Assembly (NCBI GenBank): GCA_001986395.2
Contig: MQVO02000011.1
Coordinates: forward strand, 744,001 to 808,000
Source: Irpex lacteus
Lineage: Eukaryota > Basidiomycota > Agaricomycetes > Polyporales > Irpicaceae
Reading direction: 5' to 3'
Length of the DNA stretch: 64,000 nucleotides
This document shows positions 34,279-46,455 of this stretch, piece after piece. The position numbers and the translations under genes are program-made. The stretch's first letter is position 1; each line of letters starts with the position of its first letter. A model generated the notes under the pieces. It did no database searches, was not told where the DNA came from, and worked only from the letters and a program-made list of their open reading frames with translations.

Positions 34279-35360
34279 ATGTCTGATACAGAAACGTCCA
34301 CCCTCAACTTGAACGTACTCGCCATCGGTGCCTCCCGGCGCATCGGCTACTTCGCCTCTCTCCGGCTTCTCCGTGCGTCCACTTCCACTCCCACCTCCAT
34401 CCTAATACCCCTATATTTTTGCATTCTAACCATAAGATATATTGGCAGGCAAAGGCGCGACCGTGACGTTCCTCCTCCGTACGCCAAGTGTGTTCGACGA
34501 CGACGTCGAAATACAGGGCTACGTCCGTTCGAATAAGGCTGTTCTCGTACGGGGCGATGCGTTGAAGAGGGGGGACGTCGTGAGGGGGTGGGAGGCTGCG
34601 CTGGGGGCTTCGCCTACTGGGCACGTTGATCTTGTGGTGTCTACCGTTGGTAAGCCCACGACCTCACTCCAATCAAGCTCAGCAGCCATAGCTAACACCT
34701 CTGGAATTGATCCTCAGGCGGCGAACCCACCTACACCTGGCCCAAAGGCTTCACCATAACCCCTCCCAACCTCTGCACTACCGCCTTCCTAAACCTCCTC
34801 ACCACAACGCCTCCCTCCCTGCGCCCCACCATCAAGATCCTAGCAATATCAGCAGCAGGGTGCACCCGCTCCTCCTTCCGCAAGCTCCCGCTCGCATGGA
34901 AGCCCGTATACGCACACACGCTTACCCCGCTTCTGAGAGACAAAGAAGGCATGGAGCGGGTCGTCTCGCACTGTACGGGCGAGCGGTGGGAGGAGAGGGA
35001 GGTGGGGGAGGGGATATTGGGGAGGGGTGGGAGGGGGTGGAGGGGATGCCGGAGAGGGGAGAGATGAGGAGGTTTGTGCTTGTGAGGCCGGCGGCGTTGA
35101 CGGATGGGGTGTGTCGTGCTGAGGCTGCTGTGGACGGGAAGCAGAGGAAGGGAAAGAAGGGGAAGAATGGGGAGAATGGGAAGAACGGGAGGAATGGGAA
35201 GGATGGGAGGGATGGGGAGGGGTATAGGTATGGGACGGACAGTGAGATGAGGAATAATGGGTATTCGGTGTCGAGGGGTGATGTGGCGCATTTTATGGTT
35301 GAGAGGGTTGTGGAGGAGTGGGAGAGGTTTGAGGGGAAGAGGATTAATGTTTGTTACTGA
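34279..35360 (+). CDS. NAD(P)-binding Rossmann (NmrA-like) protein, with a probable frameshift
   Basis: Exons 34279-34372, 34449-34649 and 34718-35360 join with GT-AG introns. The N-terminus reads LNVLAIGASRRIGYFASLRLL, a dinucleotide-binding beta-alpha-beta start with a GASRRIGY motif, then KGATVTFLLRTPSVF, VDLVVSTVGGEPTYTW and TIKILAISAAGCTRSSF. The C-terminus reads FVLVRPAALTDG, YSVSRGDVAHFMVERVV and GKRINVCY, standard for this family. The third exon, however, opens in one frame (up to about HCTGERWEERE) and ends in another (from GDIGEGWEGVEGMPERG). The switch falls in the G-run tract at about 34985-35035, so a base is missing there or a tiny intron is hidden. A Lys-Gly-Asn low-complexity loop follows at about 35145-35230. 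Substrate unknown. Confidence 0.75.
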
Positions 35361-35579
35361 TTCTTTCTTTTGTTATGATTCATTCTTGTAATCTTTACCG
35401 GCTCTTGAAACTCGTCTAATGGGTTTTTATCTTATACAACTACGATATATTACAATATTGTTACAACTGTGATTCCGTTGTTTCGACCAATCGAGTTGCG
35501 GCCACACGGTCACAGTATTCGGTCACGAACGCGTGACTCAATTTAGCAAGCATGGGCGCCTATTAGATGCAATTGCTTC

Positions 35580-38500
35580 ATGGACGACCAAGAGGAGGGG
35601 TGGAATTCGTCCGTGCCAGTCTGGCGGGGTCTGTCCCTTGCAGACCCTGTTAAAGCGGTAGAGGTGCGTGGAAATTCAATACGTTTCGTATAGCTTGATT
35701 TACCGCGTTGTTCAGGACAAATGGCTTCTCTTACCCGCCTTCCTCAAGGTCAAGGGTCTGGTTAAGCAGCACATCGACTCCTTCAACTACTTCGTCGACA
35801 CAGACATCAAGAACATCGTGAAGGCGAACAGCAAGGTTACCTCAGACGTCGACCCCCGATTTTGGCTCAAGTACACCGACGTTCATGTCAGTTTCCCCGA
35901 CCGCACGGATCCAGATGCCATAGACAAGTCTATCACCCCCCACGAATGCAGGCTACGAGACACCACCTACGCCGCACAGATAATCGTGACTATACAGTAC
36001 ACGAGAGGCAAGCAGCTCGTACGCCGTCCAGGCGTGAACATCGGCCGTCTTCCTATCATGCTCCGGAGTAACAAGTGCGTCCTCAGCGGTCAGTCCGAGG
36101 CATCTCTCGCTCGCATGAACGAGTGCCCCCTCGACCCCGGAGGATACTTCATCGTGAAAGGAACAGAGAAGGTTATCTTGGTCCAGGAGCAGCTGAGCAA
36201 GAACCGTATCATCGTCGAGGTCGACCCCGTCAAGGGTATCGTCCAGGCATCCTGTACGTCCTCGACTCATGGTGGCTTGAAGTCTAAAACATATGTTGCG
36301 ACCAAGAAGTCCAAAATCTACCTCCGGCATAACTCCATTCACGAGGACATTCCTATCGTCATCGCGCTGAAAGCACTCGGTGTCCAGTCGGACAAGGAGA
36401 TTCTCTTGCTTACTGCAGGCAACAACGACGCGTACAAATCCGCGTTCAGCCCTAATCTTGAGGAGGCGGCGAAGCTTGGGGTGTTCACGAGGCATCAGGC
36501 TCTGGAGTATATCGGAAGCAAGGTCAAGGTGAACCGCAAGATCATCGGTCCCCGTCGGCCAGTTTGGGAAGAGGCTCTCGAGGCTCTGGCGACCATCGTT
36601 CTCGCTCATGTTCCCGTCGTCAACCTCGACTTCCGCGGCAAAGCTATTTTTGTGGCTACGATGACACGTAGGGTGCTCATGGCCATGGACGACGAGAAAA
36701 TGGTGGACGATCGGGACTACGTAGGAAACAAGCGTCTCGAGCTGTACGTTTCTCCGTCCCCTCGATCATGTATGAAGCTTACTGGCGTCGTAGGGCCGGC
36801 CAGCTGCTCGCGCTGCTGTTCGAAGATCTGTTCAAGACCTTCAACACGAATCTCAAGTCCGCGATCGACAAGAACCTGAGCAAGACCTCCCGAACGTCCG
36901 AGTTTGACGCATTCAACACGATGAAGTTCCAGGGCGATCATATAACCGCTGGCTTCATACGCGCTATCAGTACGGGAAACTGGTCGCTCAAACGGTTCAA
37001 GATGGAGCGGGCGGGAGTGACACATGTGCTCAGCCGCCTGTCCTACATCAGCGCACTCGGGATGATGACCCGTATCTCCTCACAGTTCGAGAAGACGCGG
37101 AAAGTCAGTGGTCCTCGAGCGCTGCAGCCCAGTCAGTGGGGTATGTTGTGCCCCAGTGATACACCTGAAGGAGAGGCGTGTGGTCTAGTGAAGAACCTTG
37201 CGTTGATGACTCATATCACCACCGATGTCGAAGAAGGGCCTATAATCAAGCTTGCATTCATGTTGGGCGTAGAAGGTTAGTCGAACCCTGTCAAGCCAAA
37301 CTCTGAGCTGTGCTAACGTCCTCAAAAATCCCAAAACCCCGTCGTTTCACCTTTCAGACATCGCGCTTGCCACCGGCGCCGAGATTTACGGTCTCCATAC
37401 ATACGTTGTTAACGTTAACGGCTCGATTATCGGTCTCACGCGCTACCCCGCCCGGTTTGTGGGTAATTTCCGGAAACTGCGCCGTGCGGGTCGAGTCAGC
37501 GAGTTTGTTAGTGTGTATATCAACAATCATCACCGTACGGTCTTGATCGCCAGCGATGGCGGTCGGATCTGTCGACCGATGATTATTGTCGAGCGTGGTC
37601 GCCCAAGAGTAACGTCTCAACATATCGCGGTGTGTAGTACAGCGCTACTTGTTATCCAGTCTTTTCGATACTTACGGCCATTATAGGAACTCAAGGCGGG
37701 TAATCTGACATTCGACGACTTCCTGCGCAAGGGACTCGTCGAGTATTTGGACGTCAACGAGGAGAATGACTCTTACATCGCGCTATACGAGGCTGACATC
37801 GTGCCTACGACGACTCATCTCGAGATCGAACCGTTTACGCTCCTAGGCGCCGTCGCAGGTCTCATCCCCTATCCTCATCACAACCAATCCCCTCGTAACA
37901 CATATCAATGTGCCATGGGTAAACAAGCGATTGGGGCGATCGGATTCAACCAACTCAATCGTATCGACACTTTACTCTATTTGTCGGTGTACCCGCAACA
38001 GCCGATGGTGAAGACGAAGACGATAGAGTTGATTGGGTATGATAGGTTACCTGCCGGCCAGAACGCTACTGTGGCGGTCATGAGTTATTCGGGGTATGAT
38101 ATTGAGGACGCGCTGATTCAAAATAAGGTGAGTCGCCCGCTTATCTTGGCACCCAATCGATGTCGTTTCTCCGTTAGTGCAATGGCATTTATTTGCTGCC
38201 TGCATCATGTCGGAGCTATCGTAGCCTCAAGGCAGTTTTTTGACAAGGTTTCCGCCACTTTGGCGGATGCTTCGTGTTGCGCCCATACTTAGGCATCCAT
38301 GACATTGACATGTTGTCTCACAGGCTAGCTTGGATCGAGGCTATGGACGGTGCCAAGTCCTCCGGAAGAATGCCACGCTCATTCGAAAGTACCCTAACGG
38401 CACGTGAGTTCCTTTTCAATTGACTTCTCGTCTGTCCCGAGTGCCGTTTAATTGAACGGATTGGTCGGCGTGTATTGTAGGTTTGATCGGTTAGCAGACG

Positions 38501-40046
38501 CACCAGTAGACGATAACGGCCAAGTGCAGAAGAAATATGACATTATTCAAGCCGATGGTCTTGCTGGTGTCGGCGAGCGTGTCGATCCAGGAGATGTATA
38601 CATCAACAAGCAGACACCGACGAACGCCAACGCCAACGCCAATGACACAACGTCCTTTTCGGGTAATCAAGCCGCGACCGTTCCGTATAAGAACACACCA
38701 ATGACATACAAGTCCCCTGTGGCGGGACACATTGACAAGGTGATGATCACGGACACCGAGAACGATCATACATTGATCAAGGTGCTCATCCGTCAAACAC
38801 GGCGCCCTGAGTTGGGGGACAAGTTCTCGTCGCGGCACGGACAGAAGGGAGTGTGCGGGTTGATTGTTAATCAGGAGGACATGCCGTTTAACGATCAGGG
38901 TGTTGTACCTGGTGCGTGTTTGTCTGCGTGTTATGTGCGTCATGAAACCCTGGTGTGCTGACATGCCGTTCACGGGAAAGATACCATTATGAACCCTCAC
39001 GGGTTCCCTTCACGCATGACGGTTGGAAAGATGATTGAGTTGCTTGCTGGAAAGGTATGTGTGAATGATACCGATCACAGCTCGTGCTTGTGCCTTCAGA
39101 CCTTCACACAAAGTTGTCAGTGGCTGAATCTCTGACGTCTGGATATTTTTAGGCCGGAGTTCTCGCTGGTAAACTGCAATATGGAACGGCTTTCGGTGGA
39201 TCAAAGGCAAGTTCGCCTGTTCGCTCGATAGATGAGCGTATGTACTAAAGCCGTGGTCAACACAGGTTGAGGACATGTCTCGGATCTTGATTGAGAATGG
39301 CTTCAGCTATGCAGGGAAAGACATGCTCACGAGCGGTATCACCGGTGAACCTTTGGAGGCATACGTGTACTTTGGACCAATCTATTATCAGGTGTGTTCT
39401 CACCGCTGATTAGACACTCCGGAGAGATCGGTTTTGTTGACATGACTTCTTTCTCAGAAACTGAGTACGCCTCTTCATTGTGAATTCAGTTTTTGAAAGA
39501 CAAACGCTGACCACTACACTAGAACACATGGTCATGGACAAGATGCATGCTCGTGCCAGGTGAGTTTCTCTTTCAATACGTGCTCCAAACACGAGGCGAT
39601 GAATGTATGACTGACGGGAGTTTATCAGAGGACCGCGTGCGACTTTGACGCGCCAGCCCACCGAGGGACGATCTCGCGAAGGAGGACTTCGTCTCGGCGA
39701 GATGGAGCGAGACTGTCTGATTGGATATGGGGCTACGCAGTTGCTTCTCGAACGGCTTATGATCTCATCCGACAAATTTGAAGTCAACGCCTGTGAAGAG
39801 TGCGGACTTATGGGATACAATGGATGGTGCACTTATTGCAAAAGTTCGAAAAAGATGGCACAGCTTACGATTCCGTATGCTGCGAAGCTGCTGTTCCAGG
39901 AGGTGAGTTCTGATGCTTCTCATTCTCAAGTCTCCACCCCCTAACGGGAGGTCTTATTCTCTCATTACTGAGTATCTTGCTAATTCTTGTCTACGTAGCT
40001 GATGGCGATGAACATCGTTCCGCGCCTGGTCTTGGACGACGCCTGA
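35580..40046 (+). CDS. RET1: RNA polymerase III second-largest subunit, 1145 aa
   Basis: This is the RPC2/RPC128 subunit of RNA polymerase III, which transcribes tRNA and 5S rRNA in the nucleus. Fourteen exons: 35580-35663, 35716-36743, 36794-37275, 37358-37629, 37687-38127, 38324-38403, 38481-38911, 38981-39054, 39153-39206, 39266-39391, 39458-39464, 39523-39559, 39629-39902 and 39999-40046. The N-terminus contains [20 protein letters not shown], specific to RPC2 rather than RPB2. Further signatures are [59 protein letters not shown], the hybrid-binding [13 protein letters not shown] and the C-terminal zinc site [16 protein letters not shown]. Length equals the family's. One intron (39207-39265) is GC-AG and one exon has only 7 nt, but both keep frame. 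ATG 35580 is preceded by a short uORF (ATG at about 35552). Confidence 0.96.
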
Positions 40047-40851
40047 GACCGCAAGGTTTTGAGGTGTTAGACTGAACACGGTTTAGATGGAAAAAGCAAC
40101 TTAATCTATGTATCAATATTCTTCCTCCTCTCTTGTAACCTGACATGTGTATCATACACCTTGCTACAACTACTCATTCCGATCACTCTCGGACCCCTCT
40201 GCCCAAGGCTACTGAAGTCGATCATTGGGATAATTCTCTCCGCTTTGCGCGCCCGATGCTGAACAAGCATCCAAGCTGCCGCCTTCTCACTCAACACCTT
40301 CCTGTTTGGGTTGCAGGAGTAGTGCGTGCTCATTCCGCGATGCCGGCTACTCATCCGGGCTGTTTTGGCCCTGTGACTCGGGAGGCTGGGGTAGGTTCGA
40401 GACTTACTTGGAGATATCTCGATGGCACTGAATAACCTCGTGATAAGGGTGGTTCGGCCAACACTGATCTGGCTCTAGCTTCAATGGGCGGGGAAAGGGT
40501 TTTTACGACTGAGGCTACGATAGTAACTGAGTTGTTGTATACGGCCCGGTACTACTGAATATTGAACGGTACGTTGCAGGGTGCTTTGATCAAGTTCACT
40601 AGTCTGAGGTACCTAGAAGGTGCCCATATGGGATTCATCTTGTCGTGCTAGCGAACAGTTCATAGAGCTTCAAGTTTGTCCCTATATTTCGACCGAAATC
40701 CCCATCGGGTAGTACACGCTGGGCGCCAGTTCAGCCGGCCCAGTGACGTTGCGTGAAGAGCGCGTGGCCGAAACGCCAGAGACGTGTTTACCTGTTTCCC
40801 TCATCTCGCTGTCTCTTTCTTATATTCTACTTGTGTTATCTTTCAAACAGA
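40047..40851. other. Intergenic region between RPC2 and UBC7
   Basis: No gene is recognised; short frames lack features. The 60 bases before ATG 40852 are pyrimidine-rich (CTCGCTGTCTCTTTCTTATA), as in many fungal promoters. Confidence 0.4.
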
Positions 40852-41950
40852 ATGGCTCCCGGTGGCAGTTCTACGGCTGCAAAGCGGCTGATGACAGAAT
40901 ACAAGCAACTGACTTCTCAAGGTATGCCCGCAAGACCGAAGGATCCATCCATTCATCTCACATACTTGAGCACCCAGGTGCCCCAGATGGAATGTTTGAA
41001 GCAGGTAGGCCTCAATGAAAGCCCACGGAAATGTAGTGGACTCTGACAGCCGCTCTACTTGACTCATCTAACGCTGCCTACCACATAGGTCCAATCTCCG
41101 AGTCTGACATTTTCACCTGGGAGGCACTCATTATGGGCCCGAAGGATACCCCTTTCGAGGGCGGTGTCTTCGCAGCCAAACTAACATTCGTAAGTATAGT
41201 ACTAGATTCTACTGGTGTATAACGATGTCCCTCTTTTCTGTGCACTGCCGTGGCTTCATTCATTTACGATCGCACTGACTCCTGCTCTAGCCCTCAGATT
41301 ACCCGCTATCGCCATTCAAGATGAAGTTCGAGCCCCCGTTGTTTCATCCCAACAGTAAGCCGACATCTCGCTTCTCACTTCCACCGTCGTGCGCTCTGCC
41401 TTATCTCGCGTTTATCGATGCACATCCAATTTTACGCACGACACGACACAGCACCCTACGATCGTTTGTCGTTTGGCGGACCACTCAGCTGACATTCCAG
41501 CTTGCTGACAGTTTATCCCGATGGAACGGTCTGCATTTCCATCCTACACAACCCGGGAGACGATCCTCTGATGTACGAACAAGCGTCTGAGCGCTGGAGC
41601 CCAGTCCAGAGCGTAGAGAAAGTCCTCCTGAGTGTGATTTCTATGCTAGCCGGTGCGTCATACCATCCCATACATACTTGTCGTCTATTCTATTGAGTTC
41701 TGACACTGTTCCGTTCATATTGGTCTTCCCGTCCGTTCATGTTCCTCTTCTTCATTAGAGCCAAACCTTGAAAGTGGCGCCAACATAGATTGCTGCAAGC
41801 TATACAGGGACAATAAGCCGGTACGTCTGAGCGTTATTCGTCGGTTTTGAAAGTGGCGTCCACGGCGAGACTGATCGAAATGATGTCGCTATCGTGTAGG
41901 AATACGAACGCATCGTGCGTGAGTCGATCAAGCAGCAACTCGGGCTCTGA
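40852..41950 (+). CDS. UBC7: Ubiquitin-conjugating enzyme E2 Ubc7/UBE2G2 type, 171 aa
   Basis: The E2 enzyme is expected to act with ER-membrane ligases in ER-associated degradation. Seven exons keep frame: 40852-40921, 40978-41004, 41089-41189, 41291-41354, 41512-41652, 41759-41820 and 41900-41950. The protein begins [20 protein letters not shown]. The E2 core includes [18 protein letters not shown], the HPN motif in [14 protein letters not shown], then the catalytic cysteine in [14 protein letters not shown]. The acidic loop after the catalytic Cys ([20 protein letters not shown]) distinguishes Ubc7/G-type E2s from shorter ones. It ends [15 protein letters not shown] and KQQLGL. All expected catalytic elements are present. 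Confidence 0.95.
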
Positions 41951-42752
41951 AGGCGTTCCGTGCGAGGGATCTCGTACTCGCTCATGAATCATCCATTACT
42001 TGGGAGAAGAGGTTATGACTGTACACTATGAAACACACAATTGGAAATTTCATACTCGATTTACTCACGGGGACAACATACGCGCAAATACTCTGCGAGA
42101 GCGTAATGCACGCGAATCACATCGCGCAGGGTGCCAGGTTCTCATCGTCCCTGGGTATCTGCTACTGACGTATCGATCCATTTCCCCAGCCACGAAGCAT
42201 GGACACTCCGTTCCGTGTGAGTAAAGTCTAAAAACAGAGCTGTTCATTCCCTCGTTGTGGAAGACTACTAGAAATAAGGCTATAATTGATAATCGAAGTG
42301 GGCTCTACACTAAGGGATTTCCAACCATTACTACATACGTATGGTGACTAACTAGCTACAGCGTTATGAAACTGGCCAACGAAGATGCGGAAGAGATAGG
42401 TACCGTGATTAAGGCATCGACAATACAAATGGAGGGACATGCAAGCAGAACGACAAATGAAGCGGAGGAAGAACAGATGCGAATAAGTCAGCAATAAAAA
42501 TGTCGAGCGAAAATTGCGAATACAAGGGACGGCATGCAGGTGGAACATTCGTGAGTGGAATTCCCAGACTGACAGTGTTCGTTGGAGTGGCGGTGGAAGA
42601 AAATGTGTGACAGAGAGGGGTGCTGCTTACGCACTGCATAGATCAACATCCACCGCTCGCACAGATGAAAGCCGAAGTCGTGTCAAATGAAAGGAGAAGA
42701 GGAAGTGACTTTGCAGTGTTGCGTGGGTAGCGGACTCGGTGAGGTGCTGAGC
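41951..42752. other. Intergenic region between convergent genes
   Basis: UBC7 (+) and the lactone oxidase (-) converge here. Only short frames are seen; 3' untranslated regions of both genes probably occupy part of it. Confidence 0.4.
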
Positions 42753-44676
42753 TTACTTGATTCGTTTGTACACCCGCTCGCCAAACGCTTCTCCCTGTTG
42801 GTCAAAGATGTGCCGTTGGACGTACTCGTTCCGGAACATGCCGTTTGGATCGACATCGTCCAGGACACGAACAAAGTCGTCGAAGTGGGGATAGAGCTGG
42901 CGGAGGTCGTCCGGACGCAGAGGGTGGGATTTTGCCCAATGGGGCCGGCCTTCGTGGCGTGCGAGAATCTGCTCGAAGCGGGAGAAGAGCTTGCGGTACG
43001 GCACGTTGAGCCCATACGGCCTGCGAAAGGAAGACAGAAAGTGAGGTTTGTCAGCGGAGTGAGAAGACAGAGCGCGGGAGAGACCGAGGAGCAGAAGGAA
43101 ATACACGCACTTGTACTGGATGATGCCGATCCACGTTGTCTTCCTCCCATAACTCGGACTCAGCCACACGTCGTCGGAATCAGAGAACCGGATTTCGATT
43201 GGAAAATGGGGGCGTAGACCGTTGGGATCAGCATGCTCTTGTTGAAGCCAGTCTCGGAGTTCGTTCATGCACGCTGCCGTTTGTTCGTAAGGAATCGCCC
43301 ATTCGGTCGTGTATTGTGGGTACTATATACGGAGGAAGGTTTTCATAAGTACGACATATCCCTCGCGAATAAGGACTAGCTCAAGGGACTGACCTTGCAG
43401 TCAACGTTGAACACTCGCCAACTGTCATCGATGGCCACTGTTTTGGTCCGATCGAGCCATACACAAAAGCGACAGATGAGGGAGTTGATTGAAGGCAGGT
43501 ACCGACCGATGAAGAGCAGAAGCTGGACCAAGTGGAACCCGATGAGCGAGTGCCATAGAAAGGTTGCGGGAGGCTTCCGAGGCTGAGTGATGGCAACGAT
43601 GTGAGCATTTCAAGTCCGCTCAAGACGAAAGGAGATGGGAGATGGACTGACCTCGTATGTGCGATCTGCAGAGCTCACACGGACGGTGTCGGCCTGCGGG
43701 AACCACCAGAGCCGTACGTGTTCCGAGGCGCGAGAGATGGAGTCGAGGTTGCTTGCAACGTCGTGAAAGGGAATGGACTCTTGGGTCTCCTTCAGACGGA
43801 ACGCGGGGCCGACCTCCAGTTGAATCTGCAAAATGAGACCGGTGCTGCCGAGGCTGCACAGGGACGCAATGAAGAGCTCGGGGTGATCCTGCCGCGAACA
43901 GCGGACTTTGGTGCCATCGGCAAGGAGGACGATGAGTGACAGGACGTGCGTTGAAATCACCTTGAAGTCCATCCCCGTTCCATGCGTGGCAGTGGTGACC
44001 ACCCCAGCAAGAGTCTGGTCCGAGATGGAACCGACATTGATCATGGCGAGATTGTGTTGGGCGAGAGCGGTATGCAGGTCATTGAGGATGATTCCGGCTT
44101 GCGCGACAACGTAGTTCTTCTCTCTATTGATCTGTGGACATGGTGTGAGGACGATGATTCAACATAGATGACGAGATAATTATCGCGAGAGAGATTGCGT
44201 TCATGTGCCTGAGAGAGCATTTGAGATCCCTCACGCGCAGCTGCGATCCCAGGGATGCCTCGGAGATCCCCAGCAATAGCAGGAACGCACAGCCCGCCAA
44301 CAATTTGGCAGAGCAAATAGGCAAAACGATGTCGGCGAGAAGAAAAAAAAGGTAGATGAGCTCAGAGCAGACCACTGACCTCGATGATCTTATTCAGCTT
44401 CTCGGTGCGCAACATGAATTCCTTGGTGCACGCGAGATCGCTTGGGCTGTGACCTACGCCTGCAGCACGGACTGTCTTGCCCTCCCGTCTTGCTAGCTCG
44501 AGGATGAGCTCACACTGATACTCGGTTTCTGGCTCGAACACGGTCAGCGGTGTGCACTCATAGCTGAGGCCCCAGTTGACGAAACGGGCCCGGGGCGCGG
44601 TGCTGGGGACAGTGATCGGTCGGAGGAGGGCATAGAGGGTGTTGAGAGGCAGCTCTGAGGGAGGTGAGTTGGGCAT
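42753..44676 (-). CDS. ALO1: D-arabinono-1,4-lactone oxidase, 481 aa
   Basis: The FAD enzyme catalyses the last step of D-erythroascorbate synthesis at the mitochondrial outer membrane. Exons on the minus strand: 44676-44380, 44131-43652, 43582-43394, 43322-43111 and 43020-42753; all junctions are GT-AG and in frame. The N-terminal FAD domain has FVNWGLSYECTPLTVFEPE, VRAAGVGHSPSDLACT (the GHS motif where FAD is covalently bound to His in this family), INVGSISDQTLAGVVTTATH and CSLGSTGLILQ. The ALO C-terminal domain contains RLWWFPQADTVRV, FNVDCKYPQYTTEWAIP, GRPHWAKSH and DDVDPNGMFRNEYV. It is shorter than yeast Alo1, lacking its variable loops. The first intron (248 nt) is longer than the rest. 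Confidence 0.93.
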
Positions 44677-46455
44677 GGTGAGTGAAGCGATACGTTTGGC
44701 CGAGCACCCGGGAAACGATTGACCTCCGTCGTAGCATCTTGCTGGGTTTTATATGTTTTTTCAAGGCGGGACTGATGCAGCCAAACCGCCAGCCTCGATC
44801 GATTGACTCAGCCGAGGTGGCACTGGCAGACGCAGACATCCGTTCGGATACCGCCGAGCAGTGCCCTGGAGATCTCCGCTAGTGTTAGTAGTAGTCTGAA
44901 ATAAAATGTAATACCAGACAGAAAGGGGAAAATACAACAAGAAAGGTGGCCAGCTTTGTGATGCAGCCTTGTGATTGCAACTGGTTTGAGACTCGGAGAC
45001 TGCGTCAAATTCGCCCCTTACCTCCGTGCCGTGAACCGCTCGCCAGGCGGGCGTCTCCGAGAGACTGCTAGCTCAGATCGCCTCCTCCCTGCCCCTTCTC
45101 CCCTTCCAACATCTCCGGAACATGCAGACAGCCACCGAGATTGAGTGGGCAGCAGCGTCATTACTTAGATGTCCGCTTGCCTGCTTGAGCCCGGCCTTAC
45201 CGCTGCAAGATACCGCCTATATAAGACAACCCACGCCCGGCACGTCTCATGTCAGGCTTTAGGCTAGTGAGTAAAGACGAGCGATAATGACAATGTCCGC
45301 GATAGTAACCATCACGCTATCTGTATCCGAAAGACGACACCATGTGCCACCGCACACAGAGCACGCAAACATTTGCATTGCAATCCCAGCTGGGTTTATA
45401 GTGCACGTTCTTTGCTGACTCACGTAGTTCGGAGTTGCCGTTGGCCAGGAATCGCACACTTCCAACAAACACTGGAACATATCCCATTGGAGGGCATGGC
45501 TGATCGGTTCATGCATCTCTCCAGGTGATTGGCCAGGGCCACCGACGTATATGTACGTACAGACGTGTGAGCGGTACCTCTCCAGATTAGACTATAGGAG
45601 AAGACTATCCAACGCTTCGACGCTAGATGTAAAGCTACATGGCTGTACGATGGCAAGTTGACATTGGAAAACCGGCCTTTCGGAGGGCTTTTCCACCTAA
45701 GCTTAATCCAGCGGACTTGCTAGCAGGACATCCGCGTAGAATCCGGGCCCGGCCAACGGCAAACAGTACTGCTAAATGACAGAAGGCTAACGTACTACGC
45801 AGCAGTCGCACTGTAGCAAAGTAGATGATGGCAGTGCTGACGGTTTAAGGTCAGATCGTGCCCACGATGAGGATGCGAGCATCACAGACAAGATAGCGTC
45901 GTGAATGTTTGGTGTACGATATCGCGAAGAGCATTCTCTCGCGTGCTTGTCGGACCTGGCGAAGATGACCTTGAGTGGATGAGCTCGAGGTTAGCCGCAG
46001 ATGGGCAGATCCGCCTGAGTCTTCTGTACCCAAGCCAAGCAAGCCTTGTCTATACTACCCGGATCGATAGATCTATACTCACGAGCATTCTTTCCATCTC
46101 AACATCGCTCCCGTTTGCACCGCCTCTAAACTGCACGCACCTCTATCCGCAGTGTAAGTCTCCTACATCCTAGCACGCGTACAACATTGACGTACATTGA
46201 CGGGACATTATCGCAAGTCCGATATCGGGCCTTGGACATGATCCTGCCAATGCAATCAAGTACCGCACCGACATCCGCGTGGAGCAGCGTAGCAAATATA
46301 TATGTATGTTCCTATGAAACAAGACATCAAGCCTACTATAGAAGATGTTTATAGATTCAAGCAAAAGCAGAAGATAAAGTAAATCAAGCCCACAGAATAG
46401 TGATGTATGCCAGGTATCAACGGTAACCAACGCCGAGAGTATAGTTCTTCGAGCT
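44677..46455. other. Intergenic region, no recognised gene
   Basis: A TATA-type box in CCGCCTATATAAGACAACCC at about 45214 resembles a strong promoter, yet no recognised coding region follows on the + strand. Short frames at 45259-45516 (-) and 45901-46173 (+) lack family features. Confidence 0.35.

Noticed and set aside
34731..35291. 186-codon minus-strand frame opposite the Rossmann-fold gene
   Set aside because: It is a Pro/Ile/Leu repeat produced by the antisense of the Lys-Gly-Asn low-complexity loop; the + strand frame has conserved family motifs.
35953..36609. 218-codon minus-strand frame
   Set aside because: It is the antisense shadow of RPC2 exon 2, which is fully conserved on the + strand.
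42687..43217. 176-codon + strand frame
   Set aside because: It is the antisense shadow of the lactone oxidase exons, whose motifs and splice sites fit the minus strand.
43320..43396. Frame break in the lactone oxidase gene at the third intron
   Set aside because: On recounting the G run at 43318-43320, the junction 43394/43322 is in frame and gives FNVDCKYPQYTTEWAIP, so the gene is intact there.
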